Shown in pieces: positions 18,012 through 26,925 of a stretch of 64,000 nucleotides of DNA; the first letter of the stretch is position 1, and each line of letters starts with the position of its first letter. Source of the stretch: Bradyrhizobium sp. LTSP849 (GTDB lineage: Bacteria > Pseudomonadota > Alphaproteobacteria > Rhizobiales > Xanthobacteraceae); NCBI RefSeq assembly GCF_000938255.1, contig NZ_JYMR01000047.1, positions 5,505 to 69,504 on the forward strand, read 5' to 3'. The position numbers and the translations under genes were made by a program. The notes beneath the pieces are model-generated. The model was not told the DNA's origin and made no database searches. It saw nothing but the letters and a program-made list of their open reading frames with translations.

Positions 18012-19001
18012 ATGACTGAGCAACCGATTCTAATAGCTGGTCGGAATGGCCAATTGGCAAGATGCCTAGACGATCTCGCCGCTCTCCGCGGCCTGCGTAC
18101 GGTGGCTCTTGGGCGCAACGAGCTTGACCTGGAGGCTCGCGTAGGAATCGACAGGACTATCGCTTCCCTCGCCCCCTCAATGATCGTCAACGCCGCCGCC
18201 TACACGGCAGTGGATCAGGCAGAATCGGAGCGCGGAAGGGCCTTCAGCATCAACCGGGACGGTGCGGCAGCGTTGGCAAATGTTGCATGGCAAAGGAACA
18301 TCCCGTTTGTACATGTGTCGACCGATTATGTCTTCGACGGTGCGAAGCAGGGGGCCTACGACGAGGCGGATATTCCCGCACCATTAAGCGTCTACGGCGC
18401 CTCGAAGCTCGCGGGGGAGGCGGCTGTCTTGGCAGCGCATCCGCTTGCGACTGTGGTCAGATCCTCCTGGATCTACAGCCCATATGGCACCAACTTCGTT
18501 CGGACGATGTTGCGGCTGTCGGAAACGCGCCCGATTGTAAGGGTCGTTTGCGATCAACTTGGAAACCCGACCTCGGCGTCCGCGCTCGCGGCGGCGCTTC
18601 TCCAGATCGTGGAACGGGCGCTAACCGATGACCGGCGTACCGTCGCGGGCATCTTCCACCTCGCCGGCGAAGGGGCTACGAGCTGGCACGGTTTTGCGGA
18701 GGCAATCTTCGAAGGACTTGCCCGTCGTGGAGTGCGGCCTCCCAAACTCGAAGCGATCACGGCCGAACAGTATCCGTGCGCCGCGCGCAGACCTCCGAAT
18801 TCGCGACTTGATTCATCCAAGGCCGAACGTGTGTTCGGAATTCGATTGCCGGCCTGGCAGCATTCTCTCGAAGCCTGCCTCGACCAACTCGTCGGAGAAG
18901 GAAATACCAATGCTGAAGGGAATCATTTTAGCAGGCGGCAGCGGAACCCGCCTCTATCCGATCACGCGCGTGGTCAGCAAGCAGTTGCTGCCCATCTATG
19001 A
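18012..19001 (+). CDS. rmlD: dTDP-4-dehydrorhamnose reductase
   Basis: An SDR reductase completing dTDP-L-rhamnose with NAD(P)H. Motifs: GRNGQLARCL near the N-terminus, VNAAAYTAVDQAE, HVSTDYVFDG, and the catalytic YGASKLAGE. It starts at the ATG at 18012. At 329 residues it is about 30 longer than usual RmlD. The extra tail (from about LDQLVGEGNTN) is out-of-frame reading of the rmlA start, giving a 92-base overlap. This could be a genuine late stop or a recent frameshift near the 3' end. The catalytic domain is intact, so activity is expected. Confidence 0.92.
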   Translation: MTEQPILIAGRNGQLARCLDDLAALRGLRTVALGRNELDLEARVGIDRTIASLAPSMIVNAAAYTAVDQAESERGRAFSINRDGAAALANVAWQRNIPFVHVSTDYVFDGAKQGAYDEADIPAPLSVYGASKLAGEAAVLAAHPLATVVRSSWIYSPYGTNFVRTMLRLSETRPIVRVVCDQLGNPTSASALAAALLQIVERALTDDRRTVAGIFHLAGEGATSWHGFAEAIFEGLARRGVRPPKLEAITAEQYPCAARRPPNSRLDSSKAERVFGIRLPAWQHSLEACLDQLVGEGNTNAEGNHFSRRQRNPPLSDHARGQQAVAAHL

Positions 19002-19827
19002 CAAGCCGATGATCTATTATCCCCTGTCGACCCTGATGCTGGCGGGCATCCGAGAGATTCTGGTCATCACGACGCCGGCAGACCGGTGCCAATTTGAGCG
19101 ACTGCTAGGTGATGGCAGCCAGTGGGGCGTTCGTCTCAGCTACGCGGAACAGCCCCGACCAGGAGGTCTCGCGGAAGCGTTCATTGTAGGCGCCGACTTC
19201 ATCGGAAGCGATCGCGTGGCCATGATACTCGGGGACAATATCTTCTTCGGAGATGGCTTGAGCGAACTGCTCGCCAAAGCCGCGGCGCGCGAACAGGGCG
19301 CGACGGTCTTCGCGTATCACGTGCGCGATCCAGAACGATATGGCGTCGTCAGCTTTGACGAGACAGATCGCCCGGTGCGAATCGAGGAGAAGCCGAATAA
19401 GCCGGTGTCAAATTGGGCGATTACCGGCCTCTATTTCTTCGACAATCGCGTTGTTCAGTATGCTCGTCGCGTCGAACCGTCAGCGCGCGGAGAGCTTGAG
19501 ATCACCGATCTGCAAACGCGCTACCTTTCGGCCAATGCTCTTCATGTGGAGCGAATGGGGCGGGGGTTCGCATGGCTGGATACCGGCACGGTCGAGTCGC
19601 TCATCGACGCGGGAATGTTCGTGCAGACACTTGAGAAACGCCAGGGAATGAAAGTGGCGTGCCTTGAGGAGGTCGCCTTCAGGCAGGGATTCATCGATCG
19701 CAAACAGGTCCTGGCGCTGGCCGAGCCGTTGGAGAAGAGTGGATACGGTAAGTATCTCAGTGAAATCCTTCGGTTCCCGCAGCCATTTCCGGCTCCGAAA
19801 ATCGATGTCAGAGTCGATCAACATTAA
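18910..19827 (+). CDS. rmlA: Glucose-1-phosphate thymidylyltransferase
   Basis: A 305-residue nucleotidyltransferase making dTDP-glucose from glucose-1-phosphate and dTTP, the first step of rhamnose activation. The N-terminus carries the family signature GGSGTRLYPITRVVSKQLLP and YDKPMIYYPLSTLMLAG. Further motifs are YAEQPRPGGLAEAF, LGDNIFFG (metal site) and FAWLDTGTVESL. GAGAAGGA precedes the ATG, and length and start match the family. It overlaps the 3' end of rmlD by 92 bases in another frame. The operon order C-B-D-A resembles rhamnose operons in sphingan-type loci. Confidence 0.95.
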   Translation: MLKGIILAGGSGTRLYPITRVVSKQLLPIYDKPMIYYPLSTLMLAGIREILVITTPADRCQFERLLGDGSQWGVRLSYAEQPRPGGLAEAFIVGADFIGSDRVAMILGDNIFFGDGLSELLAKAAAREQGATVFAYHVRDPERYGVVSFDETDRPVRIEEKPNKPVSNWAITGLYFFDNRVVQYARRVEPSARGELEITDLQTRYLSANALHVERMGRGFAWLDTGTVESLIDAGMFVQTLEKRQGMKVACLEEVAFRQGFIDRKQVLALAEPLEKSGYGKYLSEILRFPQPFPAPKIDVRVDQH

Positions 19828-19852
19828 ATTGACGCCGCAAGGAAGCAAGCCG

Positions 19853-20188
19853 ATGCATGACGAACTCTACACCGACGGGATTGACGAGGTCACAATCGGC
19901 GGATCGATCGTACGAGTGGACCTGGTAAGTCTTTCTCCCACGGAACGTGACGCCAACAATGCGCCCAAGAAAGTCTTTCTCCAGCGGTTGATCTTCTCAG
20001 CGGAGTCGTTCGCGAACTCCGTCGAGGTACTGCAGAACGCGCTTCAGGGGCTTGTCGACGCGGGCGTCATTCAGCGCTCTCAGCCGAGGGCGACCGTAGC
20101 GACGCCGCAAGCCTCCTCGTCGGCGGAGCGCATTTCGTTAGTTTCGGATCAACCGCGGTCTCCAAATGTCTCAACCAACTTCCGTTGA
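19853..20188 (+). CDS. Small hypothetical protein coupled to a type I secretion ABC gene
   Basis: A 111-residue soluble protein starting at an ATG with AAGGAAG nine bases upstream. The core reads VTIGGSIVRVDLVSLSPTE and then FLQRLIFSAESFANSVEV followed by LQNALQGLVDAGVIQR. The tail is Ser/Pro-rich. It has no signal peptide or membrane helix. The end overlaps the downstream ABC transporter gene by 23 bases, so the two are translationally coupled. I recall similar short proteins next to type I exporters, but they have no assigned role. A chaperone, adaptor or substrate of the exporter are all possible. Confidence 0.65.
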   Translation: MHDELYTDGIDEVTIGGSIVRVDLVSLSPTERDANNAPKKVFLQRLIFSAESFANSVEVLQNALQGLVDAGVIQRSQPRATVATPQASSSAERISLVSDQPRSPNVSTNFR

Positions 20189-22379
20189 AATCGAGCGGTG
20201 TGAACCGGGCTCGTCAGCGTCCGACGACGAGGTTCGTTTCGCGGCGTGGACCGCACTTGAATGCCTTTCCAGGATTGCTACCCATCATGGTATCGACCTG
20301 CCGTCGGAGCGTCTGCGCCATGCCTATGCTGTCGGCGAACAGGAAGTCTCGACCAGCCTTGTGCTCCGCATGGCGCACGATGCCGGACTTCGTGCTCGAT
20401 CGGCCCAGCTCGATTGGGAGGCGCTATGTCATCTCGGTGAAGCATACCCGGCCCTTGTTCAGCTCTCGAACCAGAACTGGGTCGTCGTCATGGGCGCTGG
20501 GACGCAGGGCGACGGTACGGAGACTGTAACGGTCTTCGATCCGCTGGCTGAGCGGAAGCACGAGCCGGTGGTTGTTGATACAGATCGGTTTTGTACGCGA
20601 TGGTCTGGAACGGCGATCCTGTTCAAGCGCGAACGCCGGACAACGGACGCCCGCGGGGCCTTCGGACTGCGCTGGTTTGTACCGGAGATGCTACGGGAAT
20701 GGCGTTTGTTCTCCGATGTCGCGATCGCTGCCGTCTTCCTTTATGCGCTCGGTCTCGCGCTTCCCATCTTCTTTCAACTCGTCATCGACAAAGTTCTTGT
20801 GCACGAGAGTTTCACGACGCTTTACGTACTCACGGCCGGCGCGATTGTTGCACTTTGCTTCGACGCCATATTCAGCTTTTTGCGTCGCTACCTGCTTTTG
20901 TATGCCACGAACAGGATTGATATCCGGGTCGCGACCAAGACATTCCGGCATCTTCTGGGACTTCCCGTAACGTTCTTCGAGCACATATCTGCCGGCGTCC
21001 TCGTGAAGCACATGCAGCAGGCCGGTCGGATCCGCGAATTCCTGACCGGCCGTCTGTTCTTGACCGCACTGGACGCGCTTTCGCTCTTTGTGTTCCTTCC
21101 TGTCCTGGCCCTCTACAGCATCAAGCTGACAGGCGTCGTACTGGCCTTCACCGCCGCGAGCGGGTGTGTGGTCGCCTTGTTGATGGGACCGTTCCGACGA
21201 CGGCTCTATAGTCTCTATCAGGCCGAGGCCGGACGCCAGGCTCTTCTGGTTGAGACCGTGCACGGAATGCGCACGGTCAAGTCGTTGGCCATGGAGCCAA
21301 CCCAGAACAGGGCGTGGGACGATCGCTGTGCGCAATCCGTTTCGATGCGCTTCGGTGTTGAAAAGATATCGGCGGGAGCTCAGGCGGTGACGGGCTTCCT
21401 CGAGAAGATGATGACGCTCGGCATCGTCGTTCTGGGCGCGCTGGATGTGTTCAGCGGCGAAATGACGATTGGCGCGCTGGTCGCCTTCAATATGTTGGCC
21501 GGACGCGTTTCGCAGCCGTTGGTTCAATTGGTGACCATGGTGCACGAATATCAGGAGGTTGCACTGGCCGTTAAGATGCTCGGGGAGGTCATGAACCAGC
21601 AGCAGGAACGGGACGGCCACCGCGAAGGGCTGCGGCCGGAGTTCGCCGGTCAAATCGAGTTCGAAAACGTGAGTTTCCGCTATGGCGACGGTCCACCCGT
21701 GCTGGACGATGTGTCGTTTTCGGTCGCACCTGGGTCGATCTTCGGAATTGTCGGCCGCAGCGGCTCGGGCAAGACGACGCTAACGCGACTTATCGCCGGA
21801 ATGTATCCGGTGCAGCAGGGATTGCTGCGGATCGATGGTCACGATTCGCGTGAGCTGGATCTGGCCCATTTGCGGCGGAATCTCGGGATCGTACTTCAGG
21901 ACAGCTTCTTGTTCCGGGGGACCGTGCGCGAGAATATTGCCTGCGTGAAGCGCGACGCGACGTTCGACGAAATCGTCAGGGCGGCTCGGCTAGCGGGCGC
22001 CGATGAGTTCATCGAGCGGCTGCCGAGAGGGTTCGACACCATGCTCGAGGAGCAGGCGTCGAACCTGTCCGGCGGGCAGAAGCAGCGCCTTGCGATCGCC
22101 CGCGCGCTGATCGTCGATCCGCGTATTCTGATCTTGGACGAAGCGACCAGCGCGCTCGACTCCGAGAGTGAAACGATCATCCGCCGCAACTTGCGCCGTA
22201 TGGCGGAGGGACGGACCGTCATCATCGTATCGCACCGGCTCTCCATGTTGTCAGACGCGAGCCAGATTCTGGTAATTGACCGAGGCAGGATCGTCGACGT
22301 CGACCGTCACGATCGGCTGCTGTCGAAATGCACTATCTACAGGCATCTCTGGAATCAGCAGATGAGGCAGGTCGCATGA
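20166..22379 (+). CDS. HlyB-type type I secretion ABC transporter with inactive C39-like domain
   Basis: A 737-residue exporter in three parts. An N-terminal C39-like domain (about 1-140) has no active-site Cys-Gly pattern where a peptidase would need it, as in HlyB, so it probably binds substrate rather than cutting it. A six-helix membrane domain follows (about 165-450, with VIDKVLVHESFTTLYVL typical of HlyB relatives). Last is a nucleotide-binding domain with Walker A GRSGSGKTT, signature LSGGQKQRL and Walker B LILDEATSALD. It should export a protein with an uncleaved C-terminal signal. No obvious cargo gene is adjacent. The HlyD partner follows with an ATGA overlap. Confidence 0.92.
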   Translation: MSQPTSVEIERCEPGSSASDDEVRFAAWTALECLSRIATHHGIDLPSERLRHAYAVGEQEVSTSLVLRMAHDAGLRARSAQLDWEALCHLGEAYPALVQLSNQNWVVVMGAGTQGDGTETVTVFDPLAERKHEPVVVDTDRFCTRWSGTAILFKRERRTTDARGAFGLRWFVPEMLREWRLFSDVAIAAVFLYALGLALPIFFQLVIDKVLVHESFTTLYVLTAGAIVALCFDAIFSFLRRYLLLYATNRIDIRVATKTFRHLLGLPVTFFEHISAGVLVKHMQQAGRIREFLTGRLFLTALDALSLFVFLPVLALYSIKLTGVVLAFTAASGCVVALLMGPFRRRLYSLYQAEAGRQALLVETVHGMRTVKSLAMEPTQNRAWDDRCAQSVSMRFGVEKISAGAQAVTGFLEKMMTLGIVVLGALDVFSGEMTIGALVAFNMLAGRVSQPLVQLVTMVHEYQEVALAVKMLGEVMNQQQERDGHREGLRPEFAGQIEFENVSFRYGDGPPVLDDVSFSVAPGSIFGIVGRSGSGKTTLTRLIAGMYPVQQGLLRIDGHDSRELDLAHLRRNLGIVLQDSFLFRGTVRENIACVKRDATFDEIVRAARLAGADEFIERLPRGFDTMLEEQASNLSGGQKQRLAIARALIVDPRILILDEATSALDSESETIIRRNLRRMAEGRTVIIVSHRLSMLSDASQILVIDRGRIVDVDRHDRLLSKCTIYRHLWNQQMRQVA

Positions 22380-23803
22380 CCGCCTCCAAGAATTCGCAAG
22401 CTGCAGCGGGGTTCGACAGAGCGGGGTCTCCGGCGGTTGCACGGCGGAGGCGGGGACTGTTGAGGCGAGCGCCGATAGAGCCGCGCGTCCTGGCGGAATT
22501 TCAGTCAGATGCCGTGGAGATCGAGCAACGTACGCCGCCGCGCGTAGGCCGGATCACGCTCTATTGCGTTGTAGCGGCGATAGCGGCCGGGGTCGTTTTT
22601 GCATGCGTCTCGCGTGTTGACACGGTCGTGACGGCGCAGGGCAAGCTGACTACCACGCGTCCCAACCTCGTTGTGCAACCGCTGGAAACCTCGGTTATCC
22701 GGGATGTTCATGTCAGGGCAGGTGACTCCGTTAACCGCGGTGAGGTGTTGGCGACGCTCGATCCGACATTTTCGCAGGCTGACCTTGATCAATTGCGCAG
22801 CCGGGTCGCCGCCTTCGACGCCTCCATTCACCGGATTCAGGCGGAGTTGGATGGTTCAGAGTACGTCGTTGTGGATCCTGCCGATTCCGACCAGGTCCTG
22901 CAACGCAAGGTGTTTATGCAGCGTAGGACCGCATTCGAGGCCCAAATCCAAAACTATGATGCTCAGATCGCGTCCGCTCAAGCCAATCTGAAGACTGCAC
23001 ACGACGAGGAGGATCTGCTGGGTCAACGATTGGACACGATGCGCTCTATCGAAGCCATGAGGAGCGCGTTGATGGCCAAGGAAGTCGGCTCAAGGCTGAA
23101 CTTCCTGCTTTCCCAAGATGCGCGGCTTGAGGTCGAGAGCAATATGGCTCGCGTTCGCGGCAGCATCGTCGATAACACGCATCGTTTGGAAAAGGCACGC
23201 GCGGATCAGAGAGTATTCGCAGAAGAATTTCGGCGGACGGCCTATCAGGAGCTTGTGGAGACCATGCCGAAGCGCGACGGGGCCGCGGAGGAGCTCAAGA
23301 AGGTGCAGCTCCGCCGTCGGTTGATCGTACTGCAGGCCCCGGCCGACGCTGTGGTGCTCGAGGTTGCCAACCGAACTATCGGCTCGGTCGTACGCGAGGC
23401 CGAGACATTGTTCGTGCTGGTCCCTCGCGATGTGGCGCTCCAGGCGGAGGTCAGGATCGAGGGCAAGGACATCGGGCAGATTGCGGTCGGGCAGCCCGTG
23501 CGGATCAAATTCGAGGCATTCCCATTCCAGAAATACGGTACGGCGACCGGTGAGGTACGAGTCATCAGCCAGGACTCGTTCTCACCGGACCCGAAGGCCG
23601 AAGGTGCGAACCGCGCGCCAGCTCCCTATTATCGCGTACTGGTCGATTTGCGGGACACGCACCTTCGGCTGCCGTCGGAACGTGTTCAACTGATTCCTGG
23701 TATGGCGGTGGCGGCGGAGTTGAAGGTCGGAAAGCGCACGATCATTTCGTACTTCCTCTATCCCTTGATCCGCGGCCTGGATGAAAGCATTCGGGAATAT
23801 TGA
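22376..23803 (+). CDS. HlyD-family membrane fusion protein
   Basis: A 475-residue periplasmic adaptor linking the ABC exporter to an outer-membrane channel. A cytoplasmic basic N-terminus is followed by one membrane helix (YCVVAAIAAGVVFACV), a lipoyl half (VRAGDSVNRGEVLATLDPTFSQ), a long alpha hairpin, the second lipoyl half (VLQAPADAVVLEVA) and a beta-barrel (VRIKFEAFPFQKYG). The ATG at 22376 shares its ATGA with the stop of the exporter. An upstream in-frame ATG at 22328 would overlap more and lacks support. The TolC-like component is not in the window. Confidence 0.92.
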   Translation: MTASKNSQAAAGFDRAGSPAVARRRRGLLRRAPIEPRVLAEFQSDAVEIEQRTPPRVGRITLYCVVAAIAAGVVFACVSRVDTVVTAQGKLTTTRPNLVVQPLETSVIRDVHVRAGDSVNRGEVLATLDPTFSQADLDQLRSRVAAFDASIHRIQAELDGSEYVVVDPADSDQVLQRKVFMQRRTAFEAQIQNYDAQIASAQANLKTAHDEEDLLGQRLDTMRSIEAMRSALMAKEVGSRLNFLLSQDARLEVESNMARVRGSIVDNTHRLEKARADQRVFAEEFRRTAYQELVETMPKRDGAAEELKKVQLRRRLIVLQAPADAVVLEVANRTIGSVVREAETLFVLVPRDVALQAEVRIEGKDIGQIAVGQPVRIKFEAFPFQKYGTATGEVRVISQDSFSPDPKAEGANRAPAPYYRVLVDLRDTHLRLPSERVQLIPGMAVAAELKVGKRTIISYFLYPLIRGLDESIREY

Positions 23804-23825
23804 CCTGGCAGCTGGGTTTGCAATC

Positions 23826-25043
23826 ATGAACAGTCCGAATAGTAGTGTTAAGCTGGTGATGCCTGCTACGGCGAACAGGCCGTCGGCGAACTCTCCGCTG
23901 GTGAACTACGCGCTCAAGGGGTTGGAGCGCTGTTGGTTACCTAAAGAGCACCGTTGGTCGCACATTTATCACCTTGACGGTCGTGCTTCGGCAAACGAGT
24001 CGGTACCGCATAGCGACGTGTTTTATACCCTCAATGTGCTGCTTGGGATGTCGCGGGTTGCGGATCTGCCAAACGGTATTGATCTCTCTGAGATATTCCA
24101 TCGAAATGCTATGAACCTCACCGCCCTTCCCGTGCGCACCTATGCCTTTGGTATGGCTTTGTGGGCCGCCGCCGAACTCGGCCTTCCGATTCCGGAGCAA
24201 GTGAATCGCAGATTGAAACAAATCCTTTCGGACCAGGCACGGTGGAATTCGTTCCGCGCGCAGGACCTAGGTATGCTGCTGACGGGAGTCGTGGCTCAAG
24301 CCAAGGCTGGCGAAAGGGAGTGGGCGTGTTTCGCCGAACCGCTCTATCGCTTCCTCAGGGAGCGTTTCGGTAGCGATTCCGGATTGTTCTTCGACGCGCC
24401 ATTCGGGTTTCGGCGCCGTTTCGCATCATTTGCGACCGAGACCTATCTCTCGCTCGCTTGCTATCACTACGGCGAGTTCGCGGGTGACGCCTCCGCGCTT
24501 GTCATGGCGGATAAGTGTGTGCGCAATCTGATGGCGCTTCAAGGCCCCCAAGGCGAATGGCCTTGGTTTTTCGATGCGCTGAACGGCCGGGTGCTTGATT
24601 TCTACGAAGTCTATTCGGTCCATCAGTATGGAATGGCCCCAGCATTGCTGGAATGGGCGGAGCGCTATGAGCGGCGGGGAGCGCGGGACGCCCTTACTAA
24701 GGGATTCAACTGGGTGCTTGGTCAGAACCAGCTTGCACGATCCATGCTCGTGCCCGAACTGAACCTGACCATCCGCTCGCAGGTTCGCGAGCGTGAATTG
24801 AAGACCAAGGCACCGCGGGTGCTGCGAGCGCTCAAGAACGCCTGGCTCGGAGCCGGGCAGGAGACGCTGATCGACAGCGCTAGCGTGGGAGTTCGGCTCG
24901 AGTGCCGCAGCTACGAACTTGGTTGGATCTTGTGGTCCTTCGGCCGGCGTACCGACCTGCGGAATCTAAGCCACCATGCGGCCTTCGAGGAAATGCCGCC
25001 ACCGTCCGATGGCGAACCTGAGCCTGGGCGTCCGGTACGCTAG
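23826..25043 (+). CDS. Unknown all-helical protein, possibly alpha/alpha-toroid enzyme
   Basis: A protein of about 405 residues (420 if started at 23781). It has no signal peptide or membrane helices. The repeated helical pattern and the GPQGEWPWFFDALNGRVLDFYEVYSVHQYGMAPALL segment (two short blocks with QGEWPW and YSVHQYG) resemble alpha/alpha-barrel enzymes such as glycoside hydrolases or cyclase-fold proteins, but I cannot name a family. The start is unclear because neither ATG has a strong ribosome-binding site. It follows the HlyD gene closely and ends with a four-base overlap with a convergent glycosyltransferase. Given the locus, a polysaccharide-modifying role is plausible but unproven. 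Confidence 0.6.
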   Translation: MNSPNSSVKLVMPATANRPSANSPLVNYALKGLERCWLPKEHRWSHIYHLDGRASANESVPHSDVFYTLNVLLGMSRVADLPNGIDLSEIFHRNAMNLTALPVRTYAFGMALWAAAELGLPIPEQVNRRLKQILSDQARWNSFRAQDLGMLLTGVVAQAKAGEREWACFAEPLYRFLRERFGSDSGLFFDAPFGFRRRFASFATETYLSLACYHYGEFAGDASALVMADKCVRNLMALQGPQGEWPWFFDALNGRVLDFYEVYSVHQYGMAPALLEWAERYERRGARDALTKGFNWVLGQNQLARSMLVPELNLTIRSQVRERELKTKAPRVLRALKNAWLGAGQETLIDSASVGVRLECRSYELGWILWSFGRRTDLRNLSHHAAFEEMPPPSDGEPEPGRPVR

Positions 25044-25927
25044 CGGTTCCAGATGACAGCGCTCTGGCCACGGAGCAACGCCAGCATCTTGGCGGTCCGA
25101 TGGCTTCGGACGGCGCAAAGAACGGCGATCGCCTTGACTCGATCGCTTATTCCCCGGACGCGGCTGGTGGTCAGAACGCTGATCGCGCTAACCGCCGGCG
25201 ACCCGAAGATGAGAAGCGCGAGCGCGAACCAGCGGATCTGCCAGCCGCGTCTGCCTTGCGCCATGTTGCGGTAGTGCGTGATTTGCCGGTCCCACTTGGC
25301 ATAGAGCTCCTGAAGGGAACGCCGCGCAGGATGGAGCACGATCATCTCCGGAACATAGCGGAATTGGCGGCCAGCCCGGATTGCCAGTTGTCCCCACTGC
25401 ATATCTTCCGCGAACTGGATGCCCGGGAACGGTCCGATAGCCGCAAAGTCAGCACGGCGGACAGCAAGGTTCGCCGTCACCGAGTAACCGTGCTTCGTAA
25501 CGTACAGGCGGTTACGAAAGCCGAAAACGCTTTCGTACGCTTCGATCGCCGTTAAGCGTCCTTTGGCGAGCGGCCAAATCCGAACCTCCCCGCCAAGAAT
25601 GGTTCCTGGCCCCGCCTGCTGAAACGTTTCATCAATAGCGGTGAGCCAGTCGGGATGCGCGCGGCAGTCCGCGTCCATGAAGGCGAAAATGTCCCCTCGC
25701 GCATTCGCGGCTCCGGCGTTTCTCGCCGGCCCGGGCCCCGGCTGCGACTCATGCAGCAGCCGTACGCTACGATGGGCGGCAATAACGTCTACGGGAGGCG
25801 TGGCAGAGCCGTTGTCCACCACGATGATCTCGAACAGATCCCGAGACAGGCTCTGGACGTCCAAGCTGCACAGACAGGCTTCCAGCGCGGCGGGTTGGTT
25901 GAGGTGCGGAACAATCACCGAAATCAT
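25040..25927 (-). CDS. Glycosyltransferase family 2 protein
   Basis: A 295-residue GT-A enzyme. It begins directly with ISVIVPHLNQPAALEACL, then has IIVVDNGSATPP, PGPARNAGAANARGD and the metal-binding FMDADCRAHPDWL, the standard GT2 order. The C-terminal part has a hydrophobic stretch (WFALALLIFGSPAVSAISVL) that may anchor it to the inner membrane. It is the only minus-strand gene between the two plus-strand blocks and is divergent from the WecG-like gene across 200 bases with an AT-rich patch (26030-26100). The acceptor and sugar are unknown. It presumably adds one residue of the repeat unit. Confidence 0.88.
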   Translation of the reverse strand: MISVIVPHLNQPAALEACLCSLDVQSLSRDLFEIIVVDNGSATPPVDVIAAHRSVRLLHESQPGPGPARNAGAANARGDIFAFMDADCRAHPDWLTAIDETFQQAGPGTILGGEVRIWPLAKGRLTAIEAYESVFGFRNRLYVTKHGYSVTANLAVRRADFAAIGPFPGIQFAEDMQWGQLAIRAGRQFRYVPEMIVLHPARRSLQELYAKWDRQITHYRNMAQGRRGWQIRWFALALLIFGSPAVSAISVLTTSRVRGISDRVKAIAVLCAVRSHRTAKMLALLRGQSAVIWNR

Positions 25928-26127
25928 GCGCTGATAATCCCTTCATTATTTAATTTTCCAGGGCTGTTTGCAGCGATTCCTTTCGCTGCAGCTCTGCCGT
26001 TTCAGTGTCGATTTAGGCGCCCGGCTTTTAATAATTTAAAACTTGCTATTAAATGGTTGCCAGCTATATTTGGATTAATAAACTTAAATCTAAATTAAAC
26101 CAAGTGATGTTTTTGGAGGATTTTCCC

Positions 26128-26922
26128 ATGCGTGCGTCATTCTTGGGGTGCCCCGTCGACCTTCTGACGATGGCAGAAACAGTCGAGCTGGCGCGCAATG
26201 CCATGCGCACCCGCCGCAGGCTGCAGCATGTAGCGCTGAACGTCGCCAAATTCATCAATATGCGATCCGATCCCATGCTCGCGGCCGATGTCGCCAATAG
26301 CGACGTCGTCAGCATCGATGGCATGGGAATTCTATGGGGCGCTCGTGCGCTTGGCCTCCCGGCTACTTCGCGCGTCACGGGCGTGGATCTCCTCATTGAG
26401 CTGCTCGCGGTGTGCGCGCAGAACGGCTTCAAGCCCTATTTCCTGGGGGCGACTCCCGACGTCTTGCGGCAGGCAATGGAACACGCGTGCGAGAGGCATC
26501 CTTCACTCGTCTTTGCGGGCCTACACGACGGCTATTTCAAGCGCGACCAGGAGACTGAGGTCGTCCGGGACATCCAATCCAGCGGGGCCGATTGTCTCTT
26601 CATTGGCATGCCGACACCCCGGAAGGAGCGCTTCCTCGCGGCCCATCGCGATGATCTCGGTGTGCCGTTTATCATGGGTGTGGGTGGTGGGTTCGACATT
26701 CTGGCGGGCGCCGTTCAACGCGCTCCGATAAAAATTCAGAAGCTTGGTCTCGAGTGGCTGTACCGCATCTATCAGGAGCCCGGGCGTATGTGGTGGCGAT
26801 ACGCCAGGACGAATACGCTGTTCGCAGGCATTCTTGCGCCGGCCGTTATGCGGCAGGCGCTTCGACGTTCGCTTGGAGCGCTCGGCACGGTTCCGTCGGG
26901 TACCAGCCGGATTGGAGGGTGA
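26128..26922 (+). CDS. WecG/TagA/CpsF-family glycosyltransferase
   Basis: A 264-residue GT26 enzyme. GGAGGA precedes the ATG at 26128, which fixes the start. Family motifs are HVALNVAKFIN, then VVSIDGMGILWGARALG, TGVDLLIELL, FLGATPDVLRQA, LFIGMPTPRKERFL and the end GLEWLYRIYQEPGRMWWRY. Family members transfer ManNAcA (WecG) or ManNAc (TagA) to a lipid-linked GlcNAc, which fits the UDP-ManNAc-type pathway genes just downstream. The gene is three bases from the epimerase gene and heads a long plus-strand operon. Confidence 0.9.
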   Translation: MRASFLGCPVDLLTMAETVELARNAMRTRRRLQHVALNVAKFINMRSDPMLAADVANSDVVSIDGMGILWGARALGLPATSRVTGVDLLIELLAVCAQNGFKPYFLGATPDVLRQAMEHACERHPSLVFAGLHDGYFKRDQETEVVRDIQSSGADCLFIGMPTPRKERFLAAHRDDLGVPFIMGVGGGFDILAGAVQRAPIKIQKLGLEWLYRIYQEPGRMWWRYARTNTLFAGILAPAVMRQALRRSLGALGTVPSGTSRIGG

Positions 26923-26925
26923 GGC

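Noticed and set aside
20691..21653. Minus-strand frame of 320 codons
   Set aside because: Antisense of the HlyB-type exporter; His/Gln-rich product without a family pattern.
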